Source: Mucilaginibacter sp.
GTDB lineage: Bacteria; Bacteroidota; Bacteroidia; Sphingobacteriales; Sphingobacteriaceae
NCBI RefSeq assembly: GCF_028287845.1
Contig: NZ_JAQBOW010000152.1
Coordinates: 1 to 45,708, forward strand
Direction: 5' to 3'
Length of the DNA: 45,708 bases
This document shows, piece by piece, positions 1-9,361 of the stretch. The notes below the pieces were generated by a model. It was given only the letters and a program-made list of their open reading frames with translations. It was not told the DNA's origin and ran no database searches. The stretch's first letter is position 1, and every line of letters begins with the position of its first letter. The position numbers and the translations under genes are program-made.

Positions 1-2486
1 TAAGGATCCACATCAGGCTGAACCACACTGCCCTTACTCAATTTAGTAGTTTGAAACTGGGTGATCACATCCCGGATGGTAGCCTTCACTTTATTAATTG
101 ATATACCATCCTTTTCAAATTTCAGCATAATGGATTGTATATAATAATTACGAATACGACTCACTAACGGAACCTGCGGACCCATTACCCGCTCTTCGCC
201 AAAGTGTTTGCGCAATTCTGCACCCAGGTACGTTGCCTGGTTATGCAATATCTCGGGGGTTTTGTGTTTTATATCTAAATTAATAATGCGATAGAAGGGC
301 GGATAATGAAAACTTTTGCGCTCTTCCATTTCTGTAAAGTATAAGTCGCGGTAATCATTCTCTATTACTTGTTTTATTACCCTATGGCCGGGATCATACG
401 TTTGTATCACCACTTTGCCTTGCTTGCCTCTGCGGCCCGCCCGGCCGCTTACCTGGGCCAGCATTTGATAGCTACGCTCGTTGGCACGATAATCCGGGAA
501 TTTTAACAGGCTATCGGCATTAATAATACCTATAACGGTTACATCAGCAAAATCAAGTCCCTTGGCTACCATTTGTGTGCCTACCAGTATATCAATTTTT
601 TTCTCCTCCAGATCATTCAATATGTTTTGCAGGGAATTGCGCGATCGGGTGGTATCCAGGTCCATACGGGTTATGCGTGCTTCAGGAAGTATCAGGCTCA
701 ATTCGTCCTCTACCTTCTCTGTACCAAAACCTTTATATTCCAAATGGGTAGATCCGCAAGCCGGGCAAAAAGCAGATGTATCCTCTTTATAACCACAATA
801 ATGGCAATGTAGTTTACCGCTATGTTTATGATATGTAAGGCTTACATCGCAATTAATACATTTAGGAGTATAGGCGCATATTTTACAAAGCAAAACCGGA
901 GCATATCCCCTGCGATTCTGGAACAATATAACCTGTTCTTTATTGGTAAGCGCTTGCTGTATATCCAGCATCAGCACACTGGTAAAATGCGATTGAATAG
1001 TTTTCTTTTTCGTCTCTTCGGCAATGCTAACCACTTCAATAGTGGGTAATTCTACACCACCATAACGCTCTGTTAATTCGGCAAAGCCATACTTGTGGGT
1101 ACGGGCATTAAAATAGCTTTCGAATGATGGCGTTGCCGAACCCAGTAACACCTTACCCTCATGCATATTGGCTAAAAAAATAGCTGCGTCGCGGGCATTG
1201 TAGCGGGGAGCAGGATCAAACTGTTTATACGATGTTTCGTGCTCTTCATCAACTATAATTAAACCCAGATCAGCAAAAGGTAAAAATACAGATGAACGTG
1301 CGCCCAACACCACTTTATATTCATTATTAAGCACCTTTTGCCAAACTTCTACCCGTTCATTATCATTAAAACGGGAATGGTAGACACCAATACTGGCGCC
1401 AAAATATTGGCGCAGGCGTTCTATAATATGTGTAGTGAGGGCAATTTCAGGCAACAGATAAAGCACTTGTTTGCCTTGTGCCATCATTTCCTCTATCAGG
1501 CGGATATATATCTGCGTTTTGCCTGATGAGGTTACGCCATGCAATAGTACTACATCCTTTTGTTCAAACTGTTGTTTTATATGGGTAAGCGCGTCTTGTT
1601 GTTGCGTACTTAGTTCAAACTTGCTGAATATATCCTCATCTTCAAAATACAGGCGACTTACATTCTTTTCTTCAGCAATAAATATCTCTTTTTCAATTAA
1701 CGAAGCAATGCTTGCGGTGCCTGCCCCGCTTTCTTCTATCAGCTCGTTTTTTGATATAGTTTTTTGGTGACGGGCCAGCTTAATATAAGCCAGTACCGCG
1801 TCGGCTTGTTTTGGGGCACGTTTCTCTAACATACCAAACAGTTCTTTTAAACTATCCTGACCCTGGTATACAGGATTTAAGGTAAGAAAAGTGCGCTTGC
1901 GGGGCTTATATTTATCACTTACCTCTTCGGATATATTGATAATGTTTTTTTCGAACAATAATTTCAATATGGGCATTACTGTTTTTTGCCCCAATAATTT
2001 TGCAATATCACTGACCGTTAACTCTGGTTGAATATCGAGCGCTTCAACTATCAAAAATTCTTTATCGTTAAGTGCGGCTTTATCGTATTCAAACCCTTTA
2101 TTAAGCACTATCTTGGTTTCGCTGGCCAGTTTTAATGCTGATGGTAAAGCGGCGTTCATTACTTCACCCTCGTTACACATATAATATTCGGCAAGCCATT
2201 TCCAGAATTGAAGCTGGCGTGCGGTTACAACGGGGCGTTCATCCAAAATATCCAGCAGATATTTTGCTTCATATTTTTCTGGAGCTTGCTCTGTAATGGC
2301 AGTAATAACAGCGGTATAAAGCTTGCTTTTACCAAATTGCACCACTACTCTTTTGCCGGGAGCAACTGCATCATTAAGCTCAAAAGGCACCCTATAGGTG
2401 TAGTTTTTTGATATAGCTAACGGTAAAATTACCTCAACAAAAAATGTTTTACGATTGATGTATGGTGCCTCTGCAAACTCTAACAT
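1..2486 (-). CDS. priA: Primosomal protein N' (replication restart helicase PriA), 3' end cut by window edge
   Basis: PriA reloads the replisome at stalled forks as a 3'-5' superfamily 2 DNA helicase. I read this frame directly on the minus strand: it opens at the ATG at 2486 and stays open to base 1, 828 codons. The last full codons spell VQPDVDP, matching the usual PriA C-terminus, so only a few residues should be missing. Visible motifs are Walker A GVTSSGKT (Lys about 323), the DEEH box, SATPSFES, eight zinc-binding cysteines as CKICAYTPKCINC, CHYC and CPAC, and the helicase motif QVSGRAGRRG. The next gene on the same strand (DUF423) ends 3 bp upstream, so the two are probably cotranscribed. 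Confidence 0.97.
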   Translation of the reverse strand, partial: MLEFAEAPYINRKTFFVEVILPLAISKNYTYRVPFELNDAVAPGKRVVVQFGKSKLYTAVITAITEQAPEKYEAKYLLDILDERPVVTARQLQFWKWLAEYYMCNEGEVMNAALPSALKLASETKIVLNKGFEYDKAALNDKEFLIVEALDIQPELTVSDIAKLLGQKTVMPILKLLFEKNIINISEEVSDKYKPRKRTFLTLNPVYQGQDSLKELFGMLEKRAPKQADAVLAYIKLARHQKTISKNELIEESGAGTASIASLIEKEIFIAEEKNVSRLYFEDEDIFSKFELSTQQQDALTHIKQQFEQKDVVLLHGVTSSGKTQIYIRLIEEMMAQGKQVLYLLPEIALTTHIIERLRQYFGASIGVYHSRFNDNERVEVWQKVLNNEYKVVLGARSSVFLPFADLGLIIVDEEHETSYKQFDPAPRYNARDAAIFLANMHEGKVLLGSATPSFESYFNARTHKYGFAELTERYGGVELPTIEVVSIAEETKKKTIQSHFTSVLMLDIQQALTNKEQVILFQNRRGYAPVLLCKICAYTPKCINCDVSLTYHKHSGKLHCHYCGYKEDTSAFCPACGSTHLEYKGFGTEKVEDELSLILPEARITRMDLDTTRSRNSLQNILNDLEEKKIDILVGTQMVAKGLDFADVTVIGIINADSLLKFPDYRANERSYQMLAQVSGRAGRRGKQGKVVIQTYDPGHRVIKQVIENDYRDLYFTEMEERKSFHYPPFYRIINLDIKHKTPEILHNQATYLGAELRKHFGEERVMGPQVPLVSRIRNYYIQSIMLKFEKDGISINKVKATIRDVITQFQTTKLSKGSVVQPDVDP

Positions 2487-2489
2487 AAT

Positions 2490-2876
2490 TTATTTGCCCC
2501 TCATCGCGGCCAATGCAAGCGTTATCCAGCCTGCCATAAATAGCAGCCCGCCAACAGGGGTTATTGGCCCCATTATCCATAACCAGCTCATATTTAAAAG
2601 GTCGCGGCAGGCCAAAAGGTATAATGAGCCCGAAAAAAAGATAATGCCGAATGTAAACAGGTAATAACTTGCGCTGATAAACTTACTTTTATTTTGCCCG
2701 AATGTTGAAAGAAACAATAAGGCAAAAACATGGTAAAAATTATACTCAACAGCCGTGTGCCATACCGCTAATTGTTGTGGCTCTATCAATGTTTTTAACC
2801 CATGTGCGCCAAAGGCCCCAGCCATAACAGCCAGCACACCAAAAACAGAAGCGGTAATTATTATTTGTTTATTCAT
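2490..2876 (-). CDS. DUF423 family small membrane protein
   Basis: A 128-residue integral membrane protein with four hydrophobic segments and the family's signature N-terminal stretch AGAFGAHGLK (about residues 20-29), followed by WHTAVEYNFYH. DUF423 (YgdD-like) proteins are widespread inner-membrane proteins without a settled biochemical role. The C-terminal segment GPITPVGGLLFMAGW is also typical. The gene lies 3 bp upstream of priA on the same strand, so it probably heads that transcript; I see no functional link. Family assignment is firm, function unknown. Confidence 0.9.
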   Translation of the reverse strand: MNKQIIITASVFGVLAVMAGAFGAHGLKTLIEPQQLAVWHTAVEYNFYHVFALLFLSTFGQNKSKFISASYYLFTFGIIFFSGSLYLLACRDLLNMSWLWIMGPITPVGGLLFMAGWITLALAAMRGK

Positions 2877-2956
2877 CGGTTTTTAAAATGCTAAGTTAAC
2901 CAATTGAAAGTATTACTTGAATGCATCGCTGTAAAAATCTACCTTGCAGCATAAAC

Positions 2957-4558
2957 ATGAGACGACTTATTATTATCACAATAATACTACTTATAGCCAC
3001 AGCGGCTATAACGATTGTCTATTTTAAAAATTTAACCACGCCGGGTTCGCATACCGGCGAAACTATGCGCTCCATCCCCGATAATGCTGCCATTGTATTT
3101 GAATTTAATAATGATGATGGGTTTTATGATATTTTTAAGGGCAACAAACTATTTGCATCCGTAATTGGCGAGCAACAACTTAACGATTTAGATATATTGC
3201 GCAAACAATTGTTGGCAAATCCATCCATCCGGAAGTACTTTACTGGTCAAAACACGTTTATTTCATTACATCCGTCAAAAAATCATACTATAGATTTACT
3301 GCTTACCATAGCTGCCACAAAGGAGCTTAAGCCAGACGCCATAGACCAATTAACCAAACAAACAAATAAAGGCTTGCTGGTTACTCCGGTTTTATATGAT
3401 GGAAAGAAAGGATATATCATTTATTCTACCAAAATTAAAAAGCGATTTTACCTGCTAGCTAAGGAAGAGGGTATTTATTCGGGTAGTTTTTCTAAGGACC
3501 TGGCAGATCAATGCGCTAAGTATATCCCGCAAAAGGATAAACAAGTTTTTTTGGCATTACCAGAGCAGCAAAGCTCTAATTCGCTGGCTAACCTGTATAT
3601 AAATTACAGTCAGTTAAACCCTTTATTTGAGCAACTTTTTAAAAATAAGAATACGGATATTTTTAAAAGCTTCTGCTTACTGCCGGCCCTGGCCGCACTT
3701 AACTTAAATTTTAAAAGCGATGCTTTGTTATTTACCGGATTTTCAAATATACAGCATAATCAGGCCGCTGATTATTTAAGCCTGTTTACAGGTCAACAAC
3801 CTGTTTCTAATCAAATAAAAGATATTTTTCCGGCCACTACTGCCTACAGTATATGTTTTGCCGTTTCTAACCCTAAAAAGTTTAAGGCCGACCTATCCGA
3901 CTGGTATCTAAAAGCCAGGCTTCAGCATGCAAAAGATTCAATATTTAATAAAGTAAAGGCAGAGACAGGCATTAATTTAATAGCCGAGTTTAACCAGGTG
4001 CTTAGTAATGAATTTGCAGTAATTACAACACGATATATGGAAAAATTTGCCATCATAACATTAACTGACGGATCTGCGTTTAGGCCGGTAATGCAAAATA
4101 TCAGTAAAATGACCAGTGATGGTATGGGACAATTGAATTATAGCAAATTGCCTTTTTTTTTATTAGGCGATGCTTTTAGTCAGTTTAATCATCCCTGGTT
4201 TATGATTATTGATAACTATTTAATTTTAGCTAACAGCGAAACCGAGCTAAAGAGCTATTACGATACATATATAAACCGAAAGTTTCAAAGCAAAATGCCA
4301 CAATATGATCAGTTTAATAACCTTGTAGCCGAAAAGAGCAATGTAACCTGGTACATTAATTTTAAAAATGCTCAGCCCATTTTAAAGAGGGATCTTTATA
4401 ACGAATATTATGCCGCATTTGAGCATAATGAACCGGGATGGAAAAGCTTTTATGCTGCATCATACCAGTTAATTGCCGCTGATAAAAATTTTTATACCAG
4501 CTTTTGTATAAATCTTAACCAGGTTGATAGTACAACAGTTAAAAATACCCATAAATAA
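2957..4558 (+). CDS. Membrane-anchored exported protein of unknown function (Bacteroidota)
   Basis: About 533 residues. An upstream ATG at 2921 is possible, but the start at 2957 puts MRRLIIITIILLI directly at the N-terminus as a signal anchor, so I prefer it. The rest is soluble, lysine- and asparagine-rich, without cysteine motifs or repeats that I recognise. The beginning of the mature region (IPDNAAIVFEFNN) and the overall layout resemble DUF3352-like or other uncharacterised periplasmic Bacteroidota proteins, but this is weak. It is divergent from the DUF423/priA pair and 130 bp upstream of another exported protein on the same strand. Expected location: periplasmic face of the inner membrane. 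No function assigned. Confidence 0.75.
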   Translation: MRRLIIITIILLIATAAITIVYFKNLTTPGSHTGETMRSIPDNAAIVFEFNNDDGFYDIFKGNKLFASVIGEQQLNDLDILRKQLLANPSIRKYFTGQNTFISLHPSKNHTIDLLLTIAATKELKPDAIDQLTKQTNKGLLVTPVLYDGKKGYIIYSTKIKKRFYLLAKEEGIYSGSFSKDLADQCAKYIPQKDKQVFLALPEQQSSNSLANLYINYSQLNPLFEQLFKNKNTDIFKSFCLLPALAALNLNFKSDALLFTGFSNIQHNQAADYLSLFTGQQPVSNQIKDIFPATTAYSICFAVSNPKKFKADLSDWYLKARLQHAKDSIFNKVKAETGINLIAEFNQVLSNEFAVITTRYMEKFAIITLTDGSAFRPVMQNISKMTSDGMGQLNYSKLPFFLLGDAFSQFNHPWFMIIDNYLILANSETELKSYYDTYINRKFQSKMPQYDQFNNLVAEKSNVTWYINFKNAQPILKRDLYNEYYAAFEHNEPGWKSFYAASYQLIAADKNFYTSFCINLNQVDSTTVKNTHK

Positions 4559-4688
4559 TACCCACTTATTTAACAGGTTAACATTAACTAAAATGCAATT
4601 AATTGAATTTATTTTACGAATAGTTGATTTTGAGTTTTATCTTTAGAGAGTCATTGTTTTTTCTTGATTGGTTATAAATTGATTATAG

Positions 4689-6143
4689 ATGAAGAAAGGT
4701 TTATTAATTTGGTGCTTCTTTTTACTTACAGTTAAAGTTTTTGGTCAGCAATATTCTCAATATAACACCGGGTCATTATATGAGTCTTTTGAAAATCCAT
4801 CAGTAAGAACATTTATACCGGATACAAGCAAAAATTTCTCATTCAATTTTTTAATACCAAATTTTAATGCAAATTTTTATTTAACCGGCAATGCGCAGGA
4901 AGCATTAAAAACAAGGGCATTCTCATCTTATTATAACACAGCCGGCTTACAAATAGGTAAAGGCCAAAACAATCATTTATATCTTAATGCCAATGTTTAT
5001 TCGGTAATGTTTAAAATGTTTTCCAGTGCAAATGGTAATCAAGAGGTTGGCTTTTTTGTAAATACCAAAACAGAGGCGAGTGGCGTAGCAAGTGATGAGT
5101 CTGTTGCGCTTTTTAATGGCTATTCTAATTTCCCTAATAATACTTATAATAATATTTTTAACGGTAATATTTATTATCAGGTCTATCATCAAATTGGGGT
5201 AACCTATCGTGAACAGGTTAGTAAACGATTGGCCATTGGTATAAAATTTAGCGCGTTGTCTGGCCTATCATACAAAAAATACAGTATCGACAAATCAAGC
5301 ATAACTTTTGATAAGGCGAATGATGCAGCAACACTTTCTTTGCAGGGAACCGGCTATTCAAACGGAACGGCGGGCCAATCAGGTATAAGAAGCATTATTC
5401 CTACTTTTTTAAATCCGGGTGCTGCAATAACCTTAGGTGCTTCATATGTTGATGAAAGTGGTTATACCTGGCAGGGAAATATAAAAGATGTTGGATTTAT
5501 TCATTGGAACAGCACCTCATCAATTTCTTCTTTTAACACCAGCAAACAAATTACAGGCTTATCATCTTCTGACCGGGAAAACAATGTTATAACTCAAGCA
5601 GACAGTGTTACAAGTTCCGGCCAGGTAAAAAAGAGTTTTACTTCAAAAACAAATGGCTTGCTGGAGTTAAGCATAAATAAAACATATTGGCTAGACGGCG
5701 AACAGCAAATTAAATTTTCTCCTACGCTTATTGCATCAAAAGAAATGTTTTATCCGGGCTTTACAGCCGCGTTGGTAACACCGGTACAACTTGGCAATTA
5801 CATAATAAGCCTTACCTCATCATATAATGATTTAAAGTTGTTTAATTTTGGTGGTCAATTTATGATAAAAAAGTATGATTCGGAATTTTTTATAGGTAGC
5901 GAACGGCTTTTTCAAACAATTAGCTTAATAAAAAATGCAGCACAAAGCACCGCATCAACTACACAGCCGCAATTTGTAACCAGCCAGGGTGCTTACTCGG
6001 GAATGGACTTTTATATAGGTGTTTCCTTTAAATTCGGATCAATAATTGAAAGCCGGATGAACGAAAGTTCAACTCCAAATGGCGACAAAGGGTTTATAGG
6101 CAAAATATGGGAGAAATTGTTTCATAAAGATAAAAACTACTAA
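4689..6143 (+). CDS. Outer-membrane beta-barrel-like protein, probable DUF5723 family
   Basis: 484 residues with a clean Sec signal peptide (MKKGLLIWCFFLLTVKVFG, cut before QQY). The remainder alternates short amphipathic strands with Gly/Asn/Ser-rich turns and aromatic girdles (for example QIGVTYREQVSKRLAIGIKF and MDFYIGVSFKFG near the end), as expected of an outer-membrane beta-barrel. The opening, with QYNTGSLYESFENPS, resembles the Bacteroidota DUF5723 family, whose members are placed near PorV/PorQ-type barrels; I could not search this. The stop codon overlaps that of the convergent tsaB by four bases (CTAA). Confidence 0.7.
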   Translation: MKKGLLIWCFFLLTVKVFGQQYSQYNTGSLYESFENPSVRTFIPDTSKNFSFNFLIPNFNANFYLTGNAQEALKTRAFSSYYNTAGLQIGKGQNNHLYLNANVYSVMFKMFSSANGNQEVGFFVNTKTEASGVASDESVALFNGYSNFPNNTYNNIFNGNIYYQVYHQIGVTYREQVSKRLAIGIKFSALSGLSYKKYSIDKSSITFDKANDAATLSLQGTGYSNGTAGQSGIRSIIPTFLNPGAAITLGASYVDESGYTWQGNIKDVGFIHWNSTSSISSFNTSKQITGLSSSDRENNVITQADSVTSSGQVKKSFTSKTNGLLELSINKTYWLDGEQQIKFSPTLIASKEMFYPGFTAALVTPVQLGNYIISLTSSYNDLKLFNFGGQFMIKKYDSEFFIGSERLFQTISLIKNAAQSTASTTQPQFVTSQGAYSGMDFYIGVSFKFGSIIESRMNESSTPNGDKGFIGKIWEKLFHKDKNY

Positions 6144-6823
6144 GCCTTCTTTTGGGTCACTAAAAAATCTTTAAGATAATACGGTTCAAAATAAGCCACA
6201 TCCACAAAATCGCTTTTAGCAAATTTTTCAGCAGCTTTTTGGGTCAAATAAGTTGCCGAATTAACAAAGCCTGATACAAATTGCGCGTTAGGATTTGGGC
6301 TCAACGTCTCCCGGCATTTTTCTGCACCATCACCAAAAAACAAAATCTTATTATTTTTTAATTGCTCGTTGAAACTTTGTTCATCAATAATTTCGGCAGC
6401 AGTTGGCTTTATAACATTACCCGCGGCATCAAACAAGGCAGTATAAACTTCCATTCGCCTGGCATCAATCATTGGGCAAAGCAGTGTTTGGCTATCAATA
6501 TTACCCCCGGCAATAATGCCGTAAGCCATAGACGCTAACGTTTCAATAGCAATAAGCGGTTTATCCAATGCAAAACATAAACCCTTGGCTGTTGATACAC
6601 CTATGCGCAAACCGGTATATGAACCCGGCCCGCTGCTTACCGCAACCGCGTCAATATCAGTATAACTCATATGTGCTATTACAAGCAACTCTTCAATAAA
6701 TAAGGTAATTATTTCTGCGTGGATATTGCGCTCATCCAACTGCTTATAACCCAAAACCGCCCCATCTTTTGCCAAAGCAACAGAGCATACAGTGGTAGCA
6801 GTTTCAATTTGAAGTATAGTCAT
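6140..6823 (-). CDS. tsaB: tRNA threonylcarbamoyladenosine biosynthesis protein TsaB
   Basis: TsaB is the ASKHA-fold partner that, with TsaD and TsaE, transfers threonylcarbamoyl to A37 of ANN-decoding tRNAs in the cytoplasm. The 227-residue product has the family N-terminus (ILQIETATTVCSVAL), the diagnostic SSGPGSYTGLRIG motif at about residues 63-75 and KGLCFAL after it, with full family length. The ATG start is embedded in a copy of an intergenic repeat (ACCAATGAC), an unusual arrangement. It lies downstream of yidD on the same strand across a 117-bp repeat-filled gap, and its stop overlaps that of the convergent beta-barrel gene. Confidence 0.96.
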   Translation of the reverse strand: MTILQIETATTVCSVALAKDGAVLGYKQLDERNIHAEIITLFIEELLVIAHMSYTDIDAVAVSSGPGSYTGLRIGVSTAKGLCFALDKPLIAIETLASMAYGIIAGGNIDSQTLLCPMIDARRMEVYTALFDAAGNVIKPTAAEIIDEQSFNEQLKNNKILFFGDGAEKCRETLSPNPNAQFVSGFVNSATYLTQKAAEKFAKSDFVDVAYFEPYYLKDFLVTQKKA

Positions 6824-6937
6824 TGGTCATTCGTCAATTGTCATTGGTCATTGGTTATTGATTATCGGTTATTGGTGTCATTCGTATTTTTAAACACTTA
6901 TCAAGTCCCTGTGACTAATGACCAGTGACTAATGACA
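6821..6937. repeat. Imperfect GTCATTGG/ACTAATGAC intergenic repeat
   Basis: The gap between yidD and tsaB is built from variants of GTCATTGG and GTCAATTG on the left (6821-6880) and inverted copies such as ACTAATGACCAGTGACTAATGAC (in part) on the right (6914-6936). The two sides can pair into a loose hairpin. The first unit contains the tsaB start codon. The same units recur at 10840-10947. Origin and role unknown. Confidence 0.75.
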
Positions 6938-6940
6938 AAA

Positions 6941-7183
6941 TTAAGGTACCGGATCATAGCCATGCCCTCCCCACGGGTTACAGCTGGCTATACGTTTTAA
7001 AGTTAACCATCCGCCTTTAAAAGCACCATGTTTTTTTATTGCTTCAATACCATATTGAGAACAAGTAGGCGTATAACGACAGGAAGCACCTGTAAGCGGA
7101 GAAATAAAATATTGATATATCTTTATCAGCAACACGAATAAGGCGCCTGCTATAGCTTTAAATAAGTTTAATACCGCTCTCAT
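6941..7183 (-). CDS. yidD: Membrane protein insertion efficiency factor YidD
   Basis: An 80-residue YidD, a small peripheral membrane protein thought to help YidC-dependent insertion. Diagnostic motifs are [11 protein letters not shown] (about 22-32), [15 protein letters not shown] with its conserved cysteines, the GGWLTLKRI segment, and the terminal [13 protein letters not shown]. Its ATG overlaps the TGA of rnpA (ATGA, 7180-7183), indicating translational coupling within the rpmH-rnpA-yidD transcript, an arrangement conserved in most bacteria. Confidence 0.97.
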   Translation of the reverse strand: MRAVLNLFKAIAGALFVLLIKIYQYFISPLTGASCRYTPTCSQYGIEAIKKHGAFKGGWLTLKRIASCNPWGGHGYDPVP

Positions 7184-7563
7184 TTTACAAGTTCGGTACT
7201 AAGTTGTGTTAAAAGCTTCTGCATCTTCTTTTCTATAAACTCATAGGCAGCTATTTCCTTACCTATGTATCCTACAGAAAATACAATTTTTTTATCGGCT
7301 GCATTAAGCACCTCATACAATTGCTGCTGCTTATTTAGCCGATAAACTTCACGCATACGCCTTTTAATTAAATTACGGTCGACAGCACGTTTATAACGCT
7401 TTTTTGAAACCGAAAATAAAATTTGCGCTGGAACCACTTGTGCGCCATCAACAATTAACCACGAAGCTTTAAAAGGATAACATAAAAAAGAAGAACCGTT
7501 ATGATAAAGCTTATCAATAAGCTTTTTATTACATAACCGTTCTTCTTTTTTAAAAGTATGCAT
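7180..7563 (-). CDS. rnpA: Ribonuclease P protein component
   Basis: The 127-residue basic protein subunit of RNase P, which binds the catalytic RNA to mature tRNA 5' ends. It shows the family layout: N-terminal [17 protein letters not shown], the central [21 protein letters not shown] stretch holding the RNR-type RNA-binding motif (about residues 53-73), and a C-terminal helix. It follows rpmH by 73 bp on the same strand and overlaps yidD by four bases. Confidence 0.96.
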   Translation of the reverse strand: MHTFKKEERLCNKKLIDKLYHNGSSFLCYPFKASWLIVDGAQVVPAQILFSVSKKRYKRAVDRNLIKRRMREVYRLNKQQQLYEVLNAADKKIVFSVGYIGKEIAAYEFIEKKMQKLLTQLSTELVK

Positions 7564-7636
7564 AGTTACTATATAATGAACCGAAATTTAATACAACCGG
7601 TTCATGCCCCCTTTAACGAAGGAAGTAACCGAAGAT

Positions 7637-7795
7637 TTATGCTTTATGACGACCTTCGCTTGATACTGACAGTTTTTTTCTGCCTTTAGCTCTTCTTGCT
7701 GCTAATATTCTTCTACCATTAGCAGTTGACATGCGCTCACGGAACCCGTGCTTATTTCTTCTTTTTCTTTGAGAAGGCTGAAACGTTCTTTTCAT
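7637..7795 (-). CDS. rpmH: 50S ribosomal protein L34
   Basis: A 52-codon gene found by reading the minus strand upstream of rnpA. It begins [20 protein letters not shown] and continues with [20 protein letters not shown], the near-invariant L34 sequence, ending in RHKA and a TAA at 7637-7639. L34 is a basic peptide buried in 23S rRNA. It is the first gene of the rpmH-rnpA-yidD operon and is preceded by a textbook Bacteroidetes promoter. Confidence 0.98.
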   Translation of the reverse strand: MKRTFQPSQRKRRNKHGFRERMSTANGRRILAARRAKGRKKLSVSSEGRHKA

Positions 7796-7833
7796 GACTT
7801 TTTTTATTCTATTTGTTTTTTAAAACAAGAGCG

Positions 7834-7864
7834 CAAATGTACTGTAAATATTTAAATTTTCAAA
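7834..7864 (-). promoter_or_regulatory. Canonical Bacteroidetes promoter of rpmH
   Basis: On the minus strand, TTTG (7861-7864) is followed by exactly 19 nt and TACATTTG (7834-7841). This matches the -33 TTTG and -7 TAnnTTTG consensus of the Bacteroidetes primary sigma factor and leaves a leader of about 30 nt before the rpmH ATG. Confidence 0.8.
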
Positions 7865-7928
7865 TACATTATACACATATTTGCTAACGAGCCTATCTTA
7901 ATGTAATTTACCAGGAAATATCCTTTTT

Positions 7929-8794
7929 ATGAAATCAATTATCCTAAGTGTGCTTTTAATTTTCCCGTTATGTGTTTTAAGCCAGAATGCTCAAAATCAG
8001 CATTATAAAATATATAGCACTTCTTGCAAAAGCAAATTAGTTTAAACGATATTGTTAATAACATGAATAAGGCCGATGTGCTATTTTTTGGCGAAGAGCA
8101 CAATGACTCTATCGGCCATGTGGTGGAATACACTTTATTTAAAAAGTTATCAGAAAAATATCCCGGTAAAACTGCGCTTTCTATGGAAATGTTTGAAACA
8201 GATTGTCAATCTGTCTTAAATGAATACCTGGAAGGATTTATACGCGAAAAAGATTTAATAACAAGCGGGCGCGCATGGCCAACTTATAAAAATAATTATC
8301 GCCCAATGATAGAGCTGGCAAAAGCCAATGGCATACCTGTTATAGCAGCAAACTCGCCTGTACGTTACACACACATAGTAACAGACGGCGGCCTTAAAAA
8401 TCTTCAACAATTAGATAAAGCGGCTTTAGCCAATTTACCACCCCTGCCTATTGACACGGCTACAGGATATTATTATGAAAAATTTCTAAAAATAATGGGC
8501 GGACATAGCGCCATGGGTGGTATGCAAATTTACCAGTCGCAAAATTTATGGGACGCAACTATGGGCTGGTCGGTAGCTAAATTCTTCAAAGGGCATCGCA
8601 GGTATAAGATCATGCAAGTTAATGGCGGTTTTCATAGCGAAGAAAAACTTGGAGCCGTTGCGCAGTTAAAAAAGTATGCCTCAAAAGCACGCATACTTAA
8701 TATTGCAGCCTATGCAGATGACAACTTTAACAATCCCGACTGGAGCAAATACACCCCAATGGCTGATTATATTGTTTTAACAGACACTAAATAG
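7929..8794 (+). CDS. ChaN-like haem-binding protein, frameshifted after the signal peptide
   Basis: The long intact frame (from about 8024) carries ChaN/Tiki-family motifs: NKADVLFFGEEHNDSIGH, then LSMEMFETDCQ, and a C-terminal MQVNGGFHSEEKLG. ChaN proteins are exported haem-binding or EreA-like proteins linked to iron uptake. That frame has no ATG or signal peptide. A second frame from the ATG at 7929 encodes exactly what is missing: MKSIILSVLLIFPLCVLSQ and NQHYKIYSTSC, before a stop at 8040. Joining them near 8025-8033 (GCAAAAGC, one A short of restoring frame) gives a continuous YSTSCKKQISLNDIV, typical of the family. So either a one-base deletion, a sequencing error in an A run, or slippage. 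As written, an exported full-length product cannot be made by normal decoding. Confidence 0.8.
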
Positions 8795-8806
8795 TTTTAA
8801 GCTAAT

Positions 8807-9211
8807 TTACTTCTGCTTCGCTAAAATATCGCGTATATCTGTAAGTAATATTTCTTCTTTTGTTGGTGCAGCCGGTGCGGCTGGTGCGGCTTCTTCTTGC
8901 TTTTTTAAGGAGTTAATACCTTTTACCATTAAAAAAATACAAAATGCTACAATTAAAAAATCAATAACATTATTAATAAATAAACCATAATTAACAGCAG
9001 TTTCGGGGATTTTTCCTACTGCCGGCTTTATAACATATTTTAAGTCTTTAAAATCAATGCGCCCTACCACAAACCCTAAGGGCGGCATAATAATATCAGT
9101 TACCAGCGAGGTGACAATTTTGCCAAAGGCAGCGCCAATAATAACACCTACCGCAAGGTCAACTACGTTGCCGCGCATGGCAAATTCCTTAAATTCTTTT
9201 ACAATGGCCAT
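8807..9211 (-). CDS. mscL: Large-conductance mechanosensitive channel MscL
   Basis: A 134-residue homopentameric inner-membrane channel that vents solutes on hypo-osmotic shock. It shows the N-terminal amphipathic helix [20 protein letters not shown], the pore-lining TM1 [16 protein letters not shown], the periplasmic loop, TM2 ([12 protein letters not shown]), and the cytoplasmic helix after an Ala/Pro-rich linker (AAPAAPAAP). It converges with the ChaN-like gene (12 bp between stops) and is divergent from rpoN. Confidence 0.97.
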   Translation of the reverse strand: MAIVKEFKEFAMRGNVVDLAVGVIIGAAFGKIVTSLVTDIIMPPLGFVVGRIDFKDLKYVIKPAVGKIPETAVNYGLFINNVIDFLIVAFCIFLMVKGINSLKKQEEAAPAAPAAPTKEEILLTDIRDILAKQK

Positions 9212-9340
9212 AATTTTAAGTCATTTTATTTAAAGTTATTAATAAATTACAGATGGGTACAAACAAATATTATTTTTTTGGCATTTACTTGTTAAATGTT
9301 TTCCTTTTTAACTAAGTTTTAAAGTTATAGGTAATTGATG

Positions 9341-9348
9341 TAGATTTG
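9341..9348 (+). promoter_or_regulatory. Candidate -7 element for rpoN
   Basis: TAGATTTG matches the Bacteroidetes -7 consensus TAnnTTTG and lies 13 bp before the rpoN ATG, implying a very short leader. No clear TTTG is found 19 nt upstream, so this is tentative. Confidence 0.35.
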
Positions 9349-9361
9349 CCTTGATCTAATT

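Noticed and set aside
562..1049. Forward-strand frames opposite priA
   Set aside because: Shadows of priA; priA motifs on the minus strand are unambiguous.
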